This document shows, piece by piece, positions 1 through 7,967 of a DNA stretch of 61,322 nt. The stretch is from NCBI RefSeq assembly GCF_023638035.1, contig NZ_JAKRVX010000011.1:1-61322 (forward strand), given 5' to 3'. The translations under genes and the position numbers were made by a program. The notes under the pieces are model-generated. The model was not told the origin of the DNA and searched no databases. It saw only the letters and a list, made by a program, of their open reading frames with translations. The stretch is from Natronocalculus amylovorans (lineage in GTDB: Archaea; Halobacteriota; Halobacteria; Halobacteriales; Haloferacaceae). Position 1 is the stretch's first letter. The number at the start of each line of letters is the position of its first letter.

Positions 1-500
1 ACGAACCATTCGCCGGTCGTCTCTTTCTTTATCGTGACTTCTTTGATGTCCGCGTGGTCAGGAATCGGGCGGTGGTAGTGAATCCGTATGTCTCCGACTT
101 TGGAGAGTTCTAACGTTGCACGTCGGCCACTCGTGTTTTTGAGTTCGAAGCCGGACTGCGAGTAAGTCATACTCTGGTACTCGGTCGGAGACTTCCACTT
201 CAACTTCCCAACCTTGTGCCCGTTCTGTTTCTTCTCGGAGAGGTTCGAGAGGTTCTGATAGAACCGCGTGACGGTTCGTTGCAGAGCCTTCGAATTGACC
301 TTGGAGAAGACTGGGAACTGGTCTTTCCAACCGGGGAGTCGGTAGTGGTGTTTGTACGCTGACCCGATATTGTCGGCGTCGACGTTTTCGTACTCGTATC
401 GGGTGTAGTTGTACGCTTGGCGATGAACGTCAATATGGTATTCTAGTCGATCCGCTACTGCTTGTGTCGGATAAGCGTGGTAGCGGTGACTGTATTCCAT
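1..500 (-). CDS. TnpB (IS1341/IS605 OrfB-type) N-terminal part, cut by window edge
   Basis: The reading frame on the minus strand starts at the ATG at 500-498 and stays open to the window edge. It begins MEYSHRYHAYPTQAVADRLE and continues with a basic, aromatic-rich region (KSKLKWKSP-like segment, then HYHRPIPDHADIKEVTIKKE), the usual N-terminal layout of haloarchaeal TnpB: a helix-turn-helix followed by a beta-rich wedge region. TnpB proteins are RNA-guided nucleases that help IS200/IS605-type elements persist. The RuvC and zinc-ribbon parts lie outside the window, so activity cannot be judged. A hairpin-rich left end sits 50-150 bases upstream at 551-650. Confidence 0.85.
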   Translation of the reverse strand, partial: MEYSHRYHAYPTQAVADRLEYHIDVHRQAYNYTRYEYENVDADNIGSAYKHHYRLPGWKDQFPVFSKVNSKALQRTVTRFYQNLSNLSEKKQNGHKVGKLKWKSPTEYQSMTYSQSGFELKNTSGRRATLELSKVGDIRIHYHRPIPDHADIKEVTIKKETTGEWF

Positions 501-550
501 CGCTGTCTACTGGTTAGAATTGTATCAATTTAATGGTTTGTTTCACAGTT

Positions 551-650
551 TGTCGGATTCATCCCCGAGGTCAAGTCTTTCGAGAATCTGTGATTCTCGT
601 GATCACGGAAACCAAAGGTTTCCGAACAACCTCGGGGCATTCTCCTTGCA
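551..650 (-). repeat. Left end (LE) of the TnpB element, multi-hairpin
   Basis: The end begins with TCGGATTCATCC, the same string found at 42127 and 58851, and closes with a TTCTCCTTG-like tail. Between them are an outer 9-bp inverted repeat (CCCCGAGGT at 563-571, ACCTCGGGG at 629-637) and two perfect inner hairpins with three-base loops: CGAGAATC-TGT-GATTCTCG at 581-599 and CGGAAACC-AAA-GGTTTCCG at 606-624. Position just upstream of the TnpB start and the shared terminal string identify it as an IS200/IS605-type left end. Confidence 0.75.
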
Positions 651-896
651 CTTCCGTAAAACTGTGGACAACCGATCGGTTGACATCCTCGAAAAGAGGT
701 ACGGATCACTCCTTGGGTGCGTATAGGTGCTCCGCGTGGACAGAAGGCAACCGATGACGATCTGTGAGTCCTCCCACGCCTGTTTGATGCCGCTGAAGAA
801 GTCCAGTTGACATTCTGTGCGGTGTACCTGCGAAATTGACTCCCGCCAATAGAGAGTCGGCAAAAGGTTCATTAGGTCCCTCGAAGGAGTTCATAT
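651..896. other. Gap without recognisable gene; short right-end-like string
   Basis: No convincing gene is seen. At 680-690 there is TTGACATCCTC followed by a weak 4-bp stem, which resembles the right end of the TnpB elements elsewhere in the window and may be a worn relic. A minus-strand open frame (about 603-872) has no family I recognise. Confidence 0.3.
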
Positions 897-1277
897 ATGA
901 CATACCGGAAGGTAAACTACGAAGAAGTCGATCGCGTTTCCGGGGCGATGCATTTTCTCCGCGAGCCACTCGACTCCGAACAGGTTGGTGTGACAATTGC
1001 AAAGTGTGAACCCGGCTGGATCGGTCAGCGCCACGATCATACCGAAAACGGCCACGAAGAGATCTACATCCTCATTGATGGGCGCGCAACGGTCGTCGTC
1101 GATGATGACCCGGTGAAAATGAAACAAGGTGATGCATTGTGGATTGACCCAACCTCTGATCGACAGATCCGAAATAGCGACCAAGAGAGCACATTTGTGC
1201 TTGTCAGTGCTCCAGAGTTGGTTGATGGTGATGGAAATACAGGCGGTAATTGGTCCTTAACCGGATTTCAAGGCTGA
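897..1277 (+). CDS. Cupin domain protein
   Basis: 126-residue single-domain cupin. The conserved metal-binding motif is visible around residues 42-62: the RHDHTENGHEEIYILIDG stretch supplies two spaced histidines, a further His-Glu pair and the closing glycine of cupin motif 1. The second motif around residues 72-92 (GDALWIDPTSDRQIRN) lacks a clear histidine, so metal binding may be partial. Small haloarchaeal cupins of this kind are generally of unknown substrate. The gene stands alone between mobile-element debris and a small membrane protein gene. The ATG at 897 is the first in frame; a longer start is not supported. Confidence 0.8.
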   Translation: MTYRKVNYEEVDRVSGAMHFLREPLDSEQVGVTIAKCEPGWIGQRHDHTENGHEEIYILIDGRATVVVDDDPVKMKQGDALWIDPTSDRQIRNSDQESTFVLVSAPELVDGDGNTGGNWSLTGFQG

Positions 1278-1333
1278 GACAGCTCGATTATACACGTAGC
1301 TTTGTACGTTGAACATTTCAGCATTGCATACAG

Positions 1334-1343
1334 GTTATTTTTA
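1334..1343 (+). promoter_or_regulatory. Putative TATA box of the 1367 gene
   Basis: TTATTTTTAT lies 24-33 bases before the ATG at 1367, the spacing expected for a leaderless haloarchaeal transcript. No Shine-Dalgarno sequence is present before the ATG. Confidence 0.5.
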
Positions 1344-1366
1344 TCACCAGACGTGTAGATACGAGT

Positions 1367-1870
1367 ATGCTGTCTCTCGGTGGTAACGGTATTTTGCTTT
1401 TCATCGACACTATTGTCTCACTTCTTGCGATTCTTGGGTTTCTTTTCGCTGTCGTATCCTATTACATACTTCGTACGACTGTGCTCCCCCGAATTGGCCA
1501 GTTTCAGGTCACGTCAGACCCGACAGGGACGATCGTCACGCGAATACGACAAGAGAGACATCCGGGAGAATTTAGCAAACCAACGACTGAACTACACGTG
1601 AGCCTTCAAGCACGTAATCCAACACATGGTTCAGTGTATATTTATGCGATTGAGCTCACACTTCCCGAACTAGAGTGGCCAAAACAGCTGCTTGAATCTG
1701 AGGTCGAACTTCCGCCGCAACAGCTCTTTACGGAAACGTTTGTCCAACCAATTCACGACGCAAAATCGTTTTCGGGGACCGTAGAGGGTGAGATTAGATT
1801 TAAAACATCTGCAGGTGACGCTCGCCGACCGATCCGGTTTTCCAAACATACGATCGACAAATACCAATGA
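1367..1870 (+). CDS. Small membrane-anchored protein of unknown function, C-terminus altered by IS
   Basis: 167 residues. One hydrophobic segment at about residues 8-35 anchors the protein; the remainder is beta-rich and probably forms one globular domain. I do not recognise the family. The stop codon TGA at 1868-1870 belongs to the TGACATCCTCC right-end sequence of a TnpB relic, so the original C-terminus was probably longer and has been cut by the insertion. The TATA box at 1334 supports the chosen ATG. Confidence 0.65.
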   Translation: MLSLGGNGILLFIDTIVSLLAILGFLFAVVSYYILRTTVLPRIGQFQVTSDPTGTIVTRIRQERHPGEFSKPTTELHVSLQARNPTHGSVYIYAIELTLPELEWPKQLLESEVELPPQQLFTETFVQPIHDAKSFSGTVEGEIRFKTSAGDARRPIRFSKHTIDKYQ

Positions 1871-1902
1871 CATCCTCCTCGCCGTGAACGGCGAGGTTTC
1901 CT
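1868..1902 (-). repeat. Right end (RE) hairpin of a TnpB element
   Basis: TGACATCCTCC is followed by the stem CCTCGCCG-TGAA-CGGCGAGG (1877-1896). The same pattern, TTGACATCCTC plus an approximately 8-bp stem with a 4-base loop, occurs at 41790 and 57416, and reversed at 13429 and 54048. The stem sequence differs each time but pairing is kept. It lies 3' of the TnpB tail relic on the minus strand, as expected for a right end. Confidence 0.75.
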
Positions 1903-2305
1903 CACGCTGGGGGTATCGCTTACCGACCCACGGAGGCAACTTGCGGGTTCGTATGCTCCTCGTTGGGAACTGAGCGTGGTGACTCTGACCATGAATGGTC
2001 GTCCCACTTGAGACATACAGGCCGTGCCATCGACCGTGTTACCGTCGTCTGCCGTTGACGAGACGCGAAACGTCTCGTTCGCCAACCAGAACTCGTCGAG
2101 TTCTGGTGACGTCGAAGGAACGTCTCTAACGCTGTGAGGTCGGCGTGCCCCTCGAATCCACACGGACACGTCAGCGTGTCGCGGTGACGTGTCGTGTCCT
2201 CCGTCGAGCCGCAGTTCGGACACTCCTGACTCGTCCACGCTTCAGACCGTACCTCCACCGATATGCCGTATTCTTCAGCGGTACACGCCAGTCGCTCCAC
2301 GCACT
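1903..2305 (-). pseudogene. TnpB C-terminal relic
   Basis: On the minus strand the fragment encodes [30 protein letters not shown] and a following LETFLRR stretch. These are the two CxxC knuckles of the TnpB zinc ribbon and the third catalytic aspartate region. Everything N-terminal to about residue 290 of a normal TnpB is missing, replaced at about 2305 by a DDE transposase fragment on the opposite strand. After ADLTA the frame shifts relative to the tail, so this is a dead gene. The right-end hairpin at 1868-1902 belongs to the same element. Confidence 0.8.
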
Positions 2306-3010
2306 CGCTTTACACTTGATGTTTTCCCGATGGATGCGAACGGCTTTCGCGCTAAGTGCGAAGCCGTTCGATCCCTCATAGAAACCGCACGTGAGTACGT
2401 TTCGATTCGACAGGTCTACCTTGATCGTGGGTTCTATCAAGTTCACGTTGTCTCAGAGCTGGAACAGCTGGGGGTTGATTACATCGTTCGTGCACGTGCG
2501 AGTAGTGGGATGAAAGGCCGTCTCAGCGCCGGTGCTGAGACGGTCGTCGATGACTATACGATGCAGCGAAACCGTCCGCCAACAGCGACAGTTGATGTGA
2601 CGGTTTTCGCGGTTCCTCACCGTTCGAACGATGACGAACACGTGTGGTTTGTCACGAGCTTGGATGTAGATAGTTCAACAGCGAAAGCGTACGCGGCGGC
2701 GGCGTTCCGCCGCCGCTGGGGCATCGAAACCTCATATCGGTAGATCGGTGACTTTCTCCCGAGAACGTCGTTGAGGACGTTCTTGGTTCGGTTATTCTAC
2801 TTTCTGTTCGCTGTTGCGCTGTACAATCTGTGGGTGCTCGCAAACATCCTTGTTGGTGGAAAAATCCAACCGAAGAAACCGCCGATTTCGACGCGGCGCT
2901 CCCTCACTCCCTTCGAGTATCTACTGCTGGGAGAAGAGCCACAGTCGGTTCGATTTCGGAGCAAATTCTGTCGTGGCTTGCTTCGGCGAGAATCTGATTC
3001 GGCAACTACT
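2306..3010 (+). pseudogene. DDE transposase relic (IS4/ISH3-like), 5'-truncated with internal amber codon
   Basis: In one frame the sequence reads LDVFPMDANGFRAKCEAVRS, VYLDRGFYQVHVVSELEQLG, HVWFVTSLDVDSSTA, RRRWGIETSYR, then a TAG stop at 2741-2743, and continues in the same frame with IGDFLPRTSLRTFLVRLFY and FAVALYNLWVLAN. The second catalytic aspartate (YLDRGF) and the glutamate of the IETSYR signature are present. The first aspartate and whole N-terminus are absent, because the fragment abuts a TnpB relic at about 2305. One base change such as TCG to TAG would explain the stop. The 3' boundary is approximate and I found no terminal inverted repeats. Confidence 0.8.
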
Positions 3011-3070
3011 GTAAACGGCGGGACTCTCTCCTTGAGTCAGGTAGTCTATCACTGTCGATATTCACGACCG

Positions 3071-3081
3071 CTTATTTATTA
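3071..3081 (+). promoter_or_regulatory. Putative TATA box of the 3105 gene
   Basis: CTTATTTATTA lies 24-34 bases upstream of the ATG at 3105, typical spacing for a leaderless haloarchaeal promoter. Confidence 0.5.
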
Positions 3082-3104
3082 GTAATCGTGACGTTCTGTC
3101 TATC

Positions 3105-4604
3105 ATGATCTTCAAGCACCGCCCGTCGTCGACCGAAGACTCGACGTCACGTGGACAGTCAGAGGTGCTTGGATTTGTTCTCCTTATTGGATTGACAATG
3201 GCTGTGATCGGTGCAACCGTTGCTGTTGGGTCGGTTGCGTACTCGAGTGCAACCGCGGATGCGGAGTATGCAAGTGTGGAGAATGCAATGTCAAAACTCT
3301 CCTCACAAGCAAGTCTTGTTGCACTTGGCAGTCACGAATCGCGATCGTTCGACCTCGGCTCAATGCGGGATGGGAGCGTCCATGTTGACGAGTCACAAGG
3401 GTCGATCCAGATGTACTACGATGAAAATGCAACGTCGATCGCAAATGCCACACTGGATGAACGCACCCGATTCTACGATGAGTCTCTTGGTGCAGTTGTC
3501 TACCGCGATGGAGAGAGGGAGCTTGCAATGCAGGGTGGTGGCGTTTGGAAACTTGAAAATGGTGTTGGATCGATGGTCTCCCCACCGGAGTATCACTACC
3601 GACAGACAACACTGACATTCCCGATTGTCCGTGTCACTGGTGAGGGCTCAACGAGTGGCCGTGTTGGTGGCTCTGTCGAGAAAGTGTCTGCCGATCGAAT
3701 CACGAATCCAAATGCGCCGTCGAATCCGATCGATAACGGTACCGTTGTGATCACCGTTCAGAGCGACTACTATCAGGGATGGTACAACTTCTTCCAAACG
3801 CGATCGGGTGGAAGTGTGAGTATTGACCACGAAAATCAGACAACAACGGTTGATCTACAGTATCCACAAGAACTCTCATTCAAAAGTGAAACTGGGTTGT
3901 TACTTCCGTTCGATGCCGAAATTGACGGTGATTCTGGACAAGGAAACGACTGGAGAGACAACGTTGATGGATTTGATCAGACTGCACTTCCATCAATGGA
4001 GCCGATAGTATCCTCACAGATTGAGAGTGCACGTAACAACGAAGACACGATCGACCTCACAGAAGCGGACCTCTCTGAGGGGCTTGAGGCCGGAGTCTAC
4101 TATGCGGATGATGACTTTACGATCTCAGATGAGGTGACAATCAACACAGATGATGGAAATGTAACAATTGTAGTTGATGGCGATCTTACTATTGACTCAC
4201 CGATCACGGTGACTGGTAACAGCGAAAATGGCGTCCGCTACTACGTTAACGGGTCGTTACAAGGCGGCAATCAAGATATTACCACCGATAACGAGAGCCC
4301 AGAGTCACAGAGAAACGTCTTTTTTGTTGGCGGTGATGCATTCACTGATACAAGCGGAACGCTGGGAACAATACATGCCTATCTCATCGCAACGGACGGA
4401 ACCGTCGCATTTGGACAGGGTGGAGGTAATACCGAGTTTATTGGTGGTGTCGCAGCAAATGAATTTAATCCAGGACAGTCCGCTCAATGGAACCTCCGCG
4501 CACCAGCAGATCAGAGTGATGACTTTGTCATTGATTTGGGAGTAAACCCAAACACAATTACGTATCTTCATCCGAGCGAAAACACGGTCCGTATCGAACT
4601 TTGA
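3105..4604 (+). CDS. Large pilin-like surface protein (DUF7289-type)
   Basis: 499 residues. Residues 1-45 carry a class III (prepilin) type signal: a charged N-terminus, RGQSEVLGFVL, then a hydrophobic segment to about residue 46, expected to be cut by the PibD peptidase. The large remainder is extracellular and beta-rich. Residues about 345-480 (VTIVVDGDLTIDSPITVTGN and GGDAFTDTSGTLGTIHAYL) have the repetitive pattern of a beta-helix or adhesin-like fold. The gene runs towards the pilus operon and ends 62 bases from it, so it probably supplies an adhesive or tip component. The family name is from memory; function is inferred from signal and context. Confidence 0.75.
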   Translation: MIFKHRPSSTEDSTSRGQSEVLGFVLLIGLTMAVIGATVAVGSVAYSSATADAEYASVENAMSKLSSQASLVALGSHESRSFDLGSMRDGSVHVDESQGSIQMYYDENATSIANATLDERTRFYDESLGAVVYRDGERELAMQGGGVWKLENGVGSMVSPPEYHYRQTTLTFPIVRVTGEGSTSGRVGGSVEKVSADRITNPNAPSNPIDNGTVVITVQSDYYQGWYNFFQTRSGGSVSIDHENQTTTVDLQYPQELSFKSETGLLLPFDAEIDGDSGQGNDWRDNVDGFDQTALPSMEPIVSSQIESARNNEDTIDLTEADLSEGLEAGVYYADDDFTISDEVTINTDDGNVTIVVDGDLTIDSPITVTGNSENGVRYYVNGSLQGGNQDITTDNESPESQRNVFFVGGDAFTDTSGTLGTIHAYLIATDGTVAFGQGGGNTEFIGGVAANEFNPGQSAQWNLRAPADQSDDFVIDLGVNPNTITYLHPSENTVRIEL

Positions 4605-4666
4605 TCGGTTTCGATTTTCAACTGGCAGTGCTGAACAGCCCGGATTGAATTATAATTATTATCGTG

Positions 4667-5446
4667 CTATGGTTCAAGCCACACCCGTGTTGTTTTTCGA
4701 ACCGTTGTCACGCTTGTTTCTTCAATCGTCACAATGAGAACTTCATCTGACTTCCGCTCCGTCTCAAATCCGTGCGATGTCAGCGTCTCATTCCAGACCC
4801 CTACGTGTGATGACTCAATGCGAATGGCGATCGGTTCGTCTGATTCGAGTGTTGTCGTTCTTGATAGCGACGTGGTACTCGCGACCACTCGTGCACTACT
4901 GCTTTCGGTGATTCGTTGTTCACCACCTCCCCGAACCATTTGCAGTAACGGTATTGTGACTGCGTCATCTGTGCTAACGATCGGTGGTTCCCGCACGACC
5001 CATGACGAATCAGTGCTCTCTTGATAAACTAACCCTGCTTCGTACACCACTTTTCGATCGTCAACCTGATACACAACTGTGCGCGTCGTGATTGTCCGGT
5101 TATTCGCTGTGAATGCATCAAACTCTCCATCCGATTCAGTGAACGTTCCAACCGTTATCGATACTGGGTCGCCGATCCGAAGTTCACCGTCTAGCACACG
5201 CATCTCGGTGGACCGACTCCGATCGCCATGCCGCTGGATATCTCGCAGGTTATCCGCTAATACGTCAAAGGATCGCTCCACATTATTGAGTTGCTCTGCC
5301 TGCTGTCTGTCCATGAGGGTACTCATTCCCAGCACAGTGACAGTGCCAATCGTTGCAATGACAAGCGAGAAAATCAGCACATAGCTCACTAATTCTGTGA
5401 CACCACGATCATCAGTGCTCAGGGACCGTCTCTCACCAGCAATCAT
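4667..5446 (-). CDS. Pilin-like protein, last gene of the pilus operon
   Basis: 259 residues. N-terminal prepilin-like pattern: DDRGVTELVSYVL at residues 12-24 followed by a hydrophobic helix to about residue 45, a heptad-rich stretch (residues 48-75, QQAEQLNNVERSFDVLADNL) and a beta-rich C-terminal domain. The ATG at 5446 overlaps the stop of the preceding gene as ATGA, so the genes are translationally coupled. It belongs to the set of haloarchaeal pilin-like families always found beside pilB-pilC. The specific role (minor pilin, assembly factor) is not known to me. Confidence 0.75.
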   Translation of the reverse strand: MIAGERRSLSTDDRGVTELVSYVLIFSLVIATIGTVTVLGMSTLMDRQQAEQLNNVERSFDVLADNLRDIQRHGDRSRSTEMRVLDGELRIGDPVSITVGTFTESDGEFDAFTANNRTITTRTVVYQVDDRKVVYEAGLVYQESTDSSWVVREPPIVSTDDAVTIPLLQMVRGGGEQRITESSSARVVASTTSLSRTTTLESDEPIAIRIESSHVGVWNETLTSHGFETERKSDEVLIVTIEETSVTTVRKTTRVWLEP

Positions 5447-5904
5447 ACTGATCGAACCTCCACTGTCGCATCAGTCGTGAGCCGGAGTTGGAGTTCACCA
5501 CCGGGGAGTTCAAACTCCGTCTCCCCGTCAGCATTTACCAGCGGTAGCTCGCTTCGATATGGAACCACCACAGACAACGGGTCGTTCCGTGGAGAGAGCT
5601 CGATCGTATTCTCTGTAATCGAAATTCGATACTGTTCGTCACTGATCCGCTCAGGGAGCCTGACTTGTTTTTGAACAACAGTCTCATCGCCACCAGCTCG
5701 TGCAAGGCGATCGACACTCATCACTTCTGCTGCAAGTTGGTTGCCTGCAACGTCCATCTCCGTCGCCGAAACGCTCTGTCGTTCGCTCTGAATAACGCTT
5801 CCAGCAGCAGAGATCAGTCCAATGAAAATCACGGTCATAATTACAATATTAATTGTATATCCAATGTTGACAGACACTGCTCGATCTGTCCCGCCGTTAT
5901 ACAT
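5443..5904 (-). CDS. Pilin-like protein
   Basis: The start is placed at the ATG at 5904, giving 153 residues beginning MYNGGTDRAVSVNIGYTINI. The prepilin-like motif DRAVSVNIGYTINI is directly followed by a hydrophobic segment (residues about 16-36). The longer open frame (to 5997) would run deep into the upstream gene and is rejected. The start overlaps the TAA of the upstream gene by eight bases and the stop overlaps the next ATG. The C-terminal half is beta-rich with an acidic surface. Probable minor pilin or pilus accessory protein. Confidence 0.7.
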   Translation of the reverse strand: MYNGGTDRAVSVNIGYTINIVIMTVIFIGLISAAGSVIQSERQSVSATEMDVAGNQLAAEVMSVDRLARAGGDETVVQKQVRLPERISDEQYRISITENTIELSPRNDPLSVVVPYRSELPLVNADGETEFELPGGELQLRLTTDATVEVRSV

Positions 5905-6811
5905 CTGGCTCACCTGGGGCAACCCGTATCTCTGTCGCGTATTCAAGCTGGTCAGTAACGTATGTGACCGAAGTGTTAATTGAATAAATTGCGTCAAATG
6001 TCGATATTCGATCGTCTGTTGTGTTCGTATCTCCGGACTCGTGTGTTACAAAAGATAGCTCACCAGTCGTTGCCGATCCGTTCACGATCGAAATCGAATG
6101 TGTGCCAACAGCGGGCCACTGGACGGTACACTCCTCACCGCTAAACACCCCCGCTGAAATGTCGAGCACTGGCTCTGAAGCGCTGGTTGTACACACTTCA
6201 TCATCGGATTCAACAACAAACTCTCCCGCTCCATTCTGATAGAGGTTGATCTCCGAGATTGAAGCTGTCTCAGTATCTTCTATCAAAACCCGTGTCTGTT
6301 CGCTCTCACTTGGAAGATCAGTCAGCCTGAGTTGAAATGACCGTGTTTCGCTAGTGGCATTGACAATCTCAACCGGATCTGTACTAGCGGTTAGCTGTCC
6401 CTCATCTACACTGGTGACTTTTGTCCCATTTGTCTGAGAGAGATATTCAATAGAGAGCGACTGTCCTTGGCGAAGCGATCGCTCTTCATGAGGGTCACGC
6501 AACGAGACGAAGTCCGATTCCGCATCCGCTCGCGAATGAGCGCTATTATCCTCTGCAATCGCCTCATTTTTCCGCTCAATGTAAGATGCAACTGTGGACT
6601 CCACGGTCGCGTGTATTTCAACTGCTTCTCGCGTATCATCCGCTGTCGATCGTGTTGCAATATTTTCGGTATAAATTGCGGTATTTAATAATAGCACGAG
6701 CGCAAGGAGGACGACTGCAATGGCAAACCCTGTGACGAGAATGAGCTGGCCACGGTCTACGTTTTCGTCACCGTCAGACGACTGCTTGCGTAGGGTTCTT
6801 ACATTCGCCAT
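5897..6811 (-). CDS. Pilin-like protein (DUF7261-type)
   Basis: 304 residues. DRGQLILVTGFAIAVVLLAL at residues 19-38 is a prepilin-like boundary followed by a strong hydrophobic helix to about residue 48. The rest is a long extracytoplasmic domain with several Asn-X-Ser/Thr sequons and one cysteine pair around residues 206-233. It overlaps its upstream neighbour by 13 bases and its downstream neighbour by 8. The DUF assignment is from memory. It is likely a structural or accessory part of the pilus whose motor genes open the operon. Confidence 0.7.
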   Translation of the reverse strand: MANVRTLRKQSSDGDENVDRGQLILVTGFAIAVVLLALVLLLNTAIYTENIATRSTADDTREAVEIHATVESTVASYIERKNEAIAEDNSAHSRADAESDFVSLRDPHEERSLRQGQSLSIEYLSQTNGTKVTSVDEGQLTASTDPVEIVNATSETRSFQLRLTDLPSESEQTRVLIEDTETASISEINLYQNGAGEFVVESDDEVCTTSASEPVLDISAGVFSGEECTVQWPAVGTHSISIVNGSATTGELSFVTHESGDTNTTDDRISTFDAIYSINTSVTYVTDQLEYATEIRVAPGEPDV

Positions 6812-7440
6812 ACAACCACCTCTACTGTCACCTGTGTGGGGTACGACATCTGGTCAGGCCGGTCTTCTTGATACAGGCTCGTCTCATCAAGACGTGTTTG
6901 CTCACCTGCCAATACACGATCGTTCGCAAACAGTGGGACTGTTCGGCTTGCAGCGACGGCACTGTCGCTTGGGTCACCCATGCTAATGAGAGGCTGCCGT
7001 TTTGTCTGTGCGGTGCTGTTTTGGTAGATGATATGGACCGAGTATGCGATCTGTCGATCGCCAAATGTCTCTTCAAGCATCGCACCAAATGACCCACACC
7101 CAGCAGTGCCCTGTTCGATTCCATCACTGTAGGCACCCGTTGGCAGTGATGACCCATTGAATCCCCCTTGGGATTCATCCCAGCAGAGAACTGCCGCTTC
7201 TAGATCACCGCGCTCCGCAGCGATCGCTAATACATCGTTCGCCTCTGCCCGTTGCTGGTTCTCAATGTGTTGATTTGAGGTACTTGCAGACAGTGGTGTC
7301 ACTGCAGTCGCCTGCAGTGCAAACAATACTGCACTCACAAGAAGGAGTGCAGCGACAAACGCTTCAAGCGTGTGTGCTTGGCCACGATCAGTAGTCCGGT
7401 TACGTTCACGATCACGATCGGCTGGTGTCCATCTACTCAT
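6799..7440 (-). CDS. Pilin-like protein (DUF7288-type)
   Basis: 213 residues from the ATG at 7440, which overlaps the preceding stop as TAATG; a second ATG two codons upstream is possible. TTDRGQAHTLEAFVAALLLV marks the prepilin-like boundary and hydrophobic helix at about residues 16-42. A cysteine pair (AVLCWDES and TAGCGSFG) could form a disulfide in the exported domain. The gene is in the tightly overlapped pilus operon. No enzymatic motif is seen. Confidence 0.7.
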   Translation of the reverse strand: MSRWTPADRDRERNRTTDRGQAHTLEAFVAALLLVSAVLFALQATAVTPLSASTSNQHIENQQRAEANDVLAIAAERGDLEAAVLCWDESQGGFNGSSLPTGAYSDGIEQGTAGCGSFGAMLEETFGDRQIAYSVHIIYQNSTAQTKRQPLISMGDPSDSAVAASRTVPLFANDRVLAGEQTRLDETSLYQEDRPDQMSYPTQVTVEVVVWRM

Positions 7441-7967
7441 TACCATACCCTCACAGTCAGTCTGAACTCCGCACTCTCTGAAGCGATACGTGATGTGTCT
7501 CCAATTGTGACTACCCGTGAGGAGACGACTGCATCGGATGGTGGATCCGGGTCCCCTCCAGTTAGTGGTTCTCCATCTTCGGTCTCGATCGGTGTTGCTG
7601 GACCTGTCGAGAGTTCATGTACGGTGATATTCACCGATCGATCGACCGGTTGGCTTCCATGCACACCAACAACCGCTCCAATCTCGCCATCCATCTCAAA
7701 CCGACAATCATCTCCTGAAGACTGACTAAAGAAGGCAATCGTACACCCTGCATCCAACACTGCAGGCTCAGATACAGCATATACCAGTGCATCTTCCACA
7801 AGGTAGCCCGCTGTTCGATCGGCGACAATAAACAGTGCCCCATCACCACCTCTGAATGGCTCAAACATTGACGGAATAAACGCAACGACAAATGCAACTG
7901 CAAGCAAAAACACGCTTGCACCGATCGCAAAATCAAGCGTTGTCTGCCCACGCTGTTCATCTATCAT
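7440..7967 (-). CDS. Pilin-like protein (DUF7287-type)
   Basis: The start is set at 7967 because that ATG forms an ATGA overlap with the pilC stop; the open frame extends five codons further upstream without support. The protein has 175 residues and begins MIDEQRGQTTLDFAIGASVF. The RGQTTLDFAIG motif and hydrophobic stretch to about residue 35 form a type IV prepilin-like N-terminus. Two cysteines (residues about 87 and 100) may pair outside the cell. First of five small pilin-like genes after pilC. Confidence 0.7.
   Translation of the reverse strand: MIDEQRGQTTLDFAIGASVFLLAVAFVVAFIPSMFEPFRGGDGALFIVADRTAGYLVEDALVYAVSEPAVLDAGCTIAFFSQSSGDDCRFEMDGEIGAVVGVHGSQPVDRSVNITVHELSTGPATPIETEDGEPLTGGDPDPPSDAVVSSRVVTIGDTSRIASESAEFRLTVRVW

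Noticed and set aside
603-1002. Minus-strand open frames opposite the start of the cupin gene
   Set aside because: They overlap the cupin gene and have no recognisable motif or supported start; coding density is better on the plus strand.
2741-2743. TAG as a pyrrolysine codon
   Set aside because: The gene lacks its N-terminus and is a dead transposase; no pyl genes are visible.
5905-5997. Longer N-terminus for the 5443 pilin-like gene
   Set aside because: It would overlap the upstream gene by about 100 bases and place the prepilin motif far from the start.
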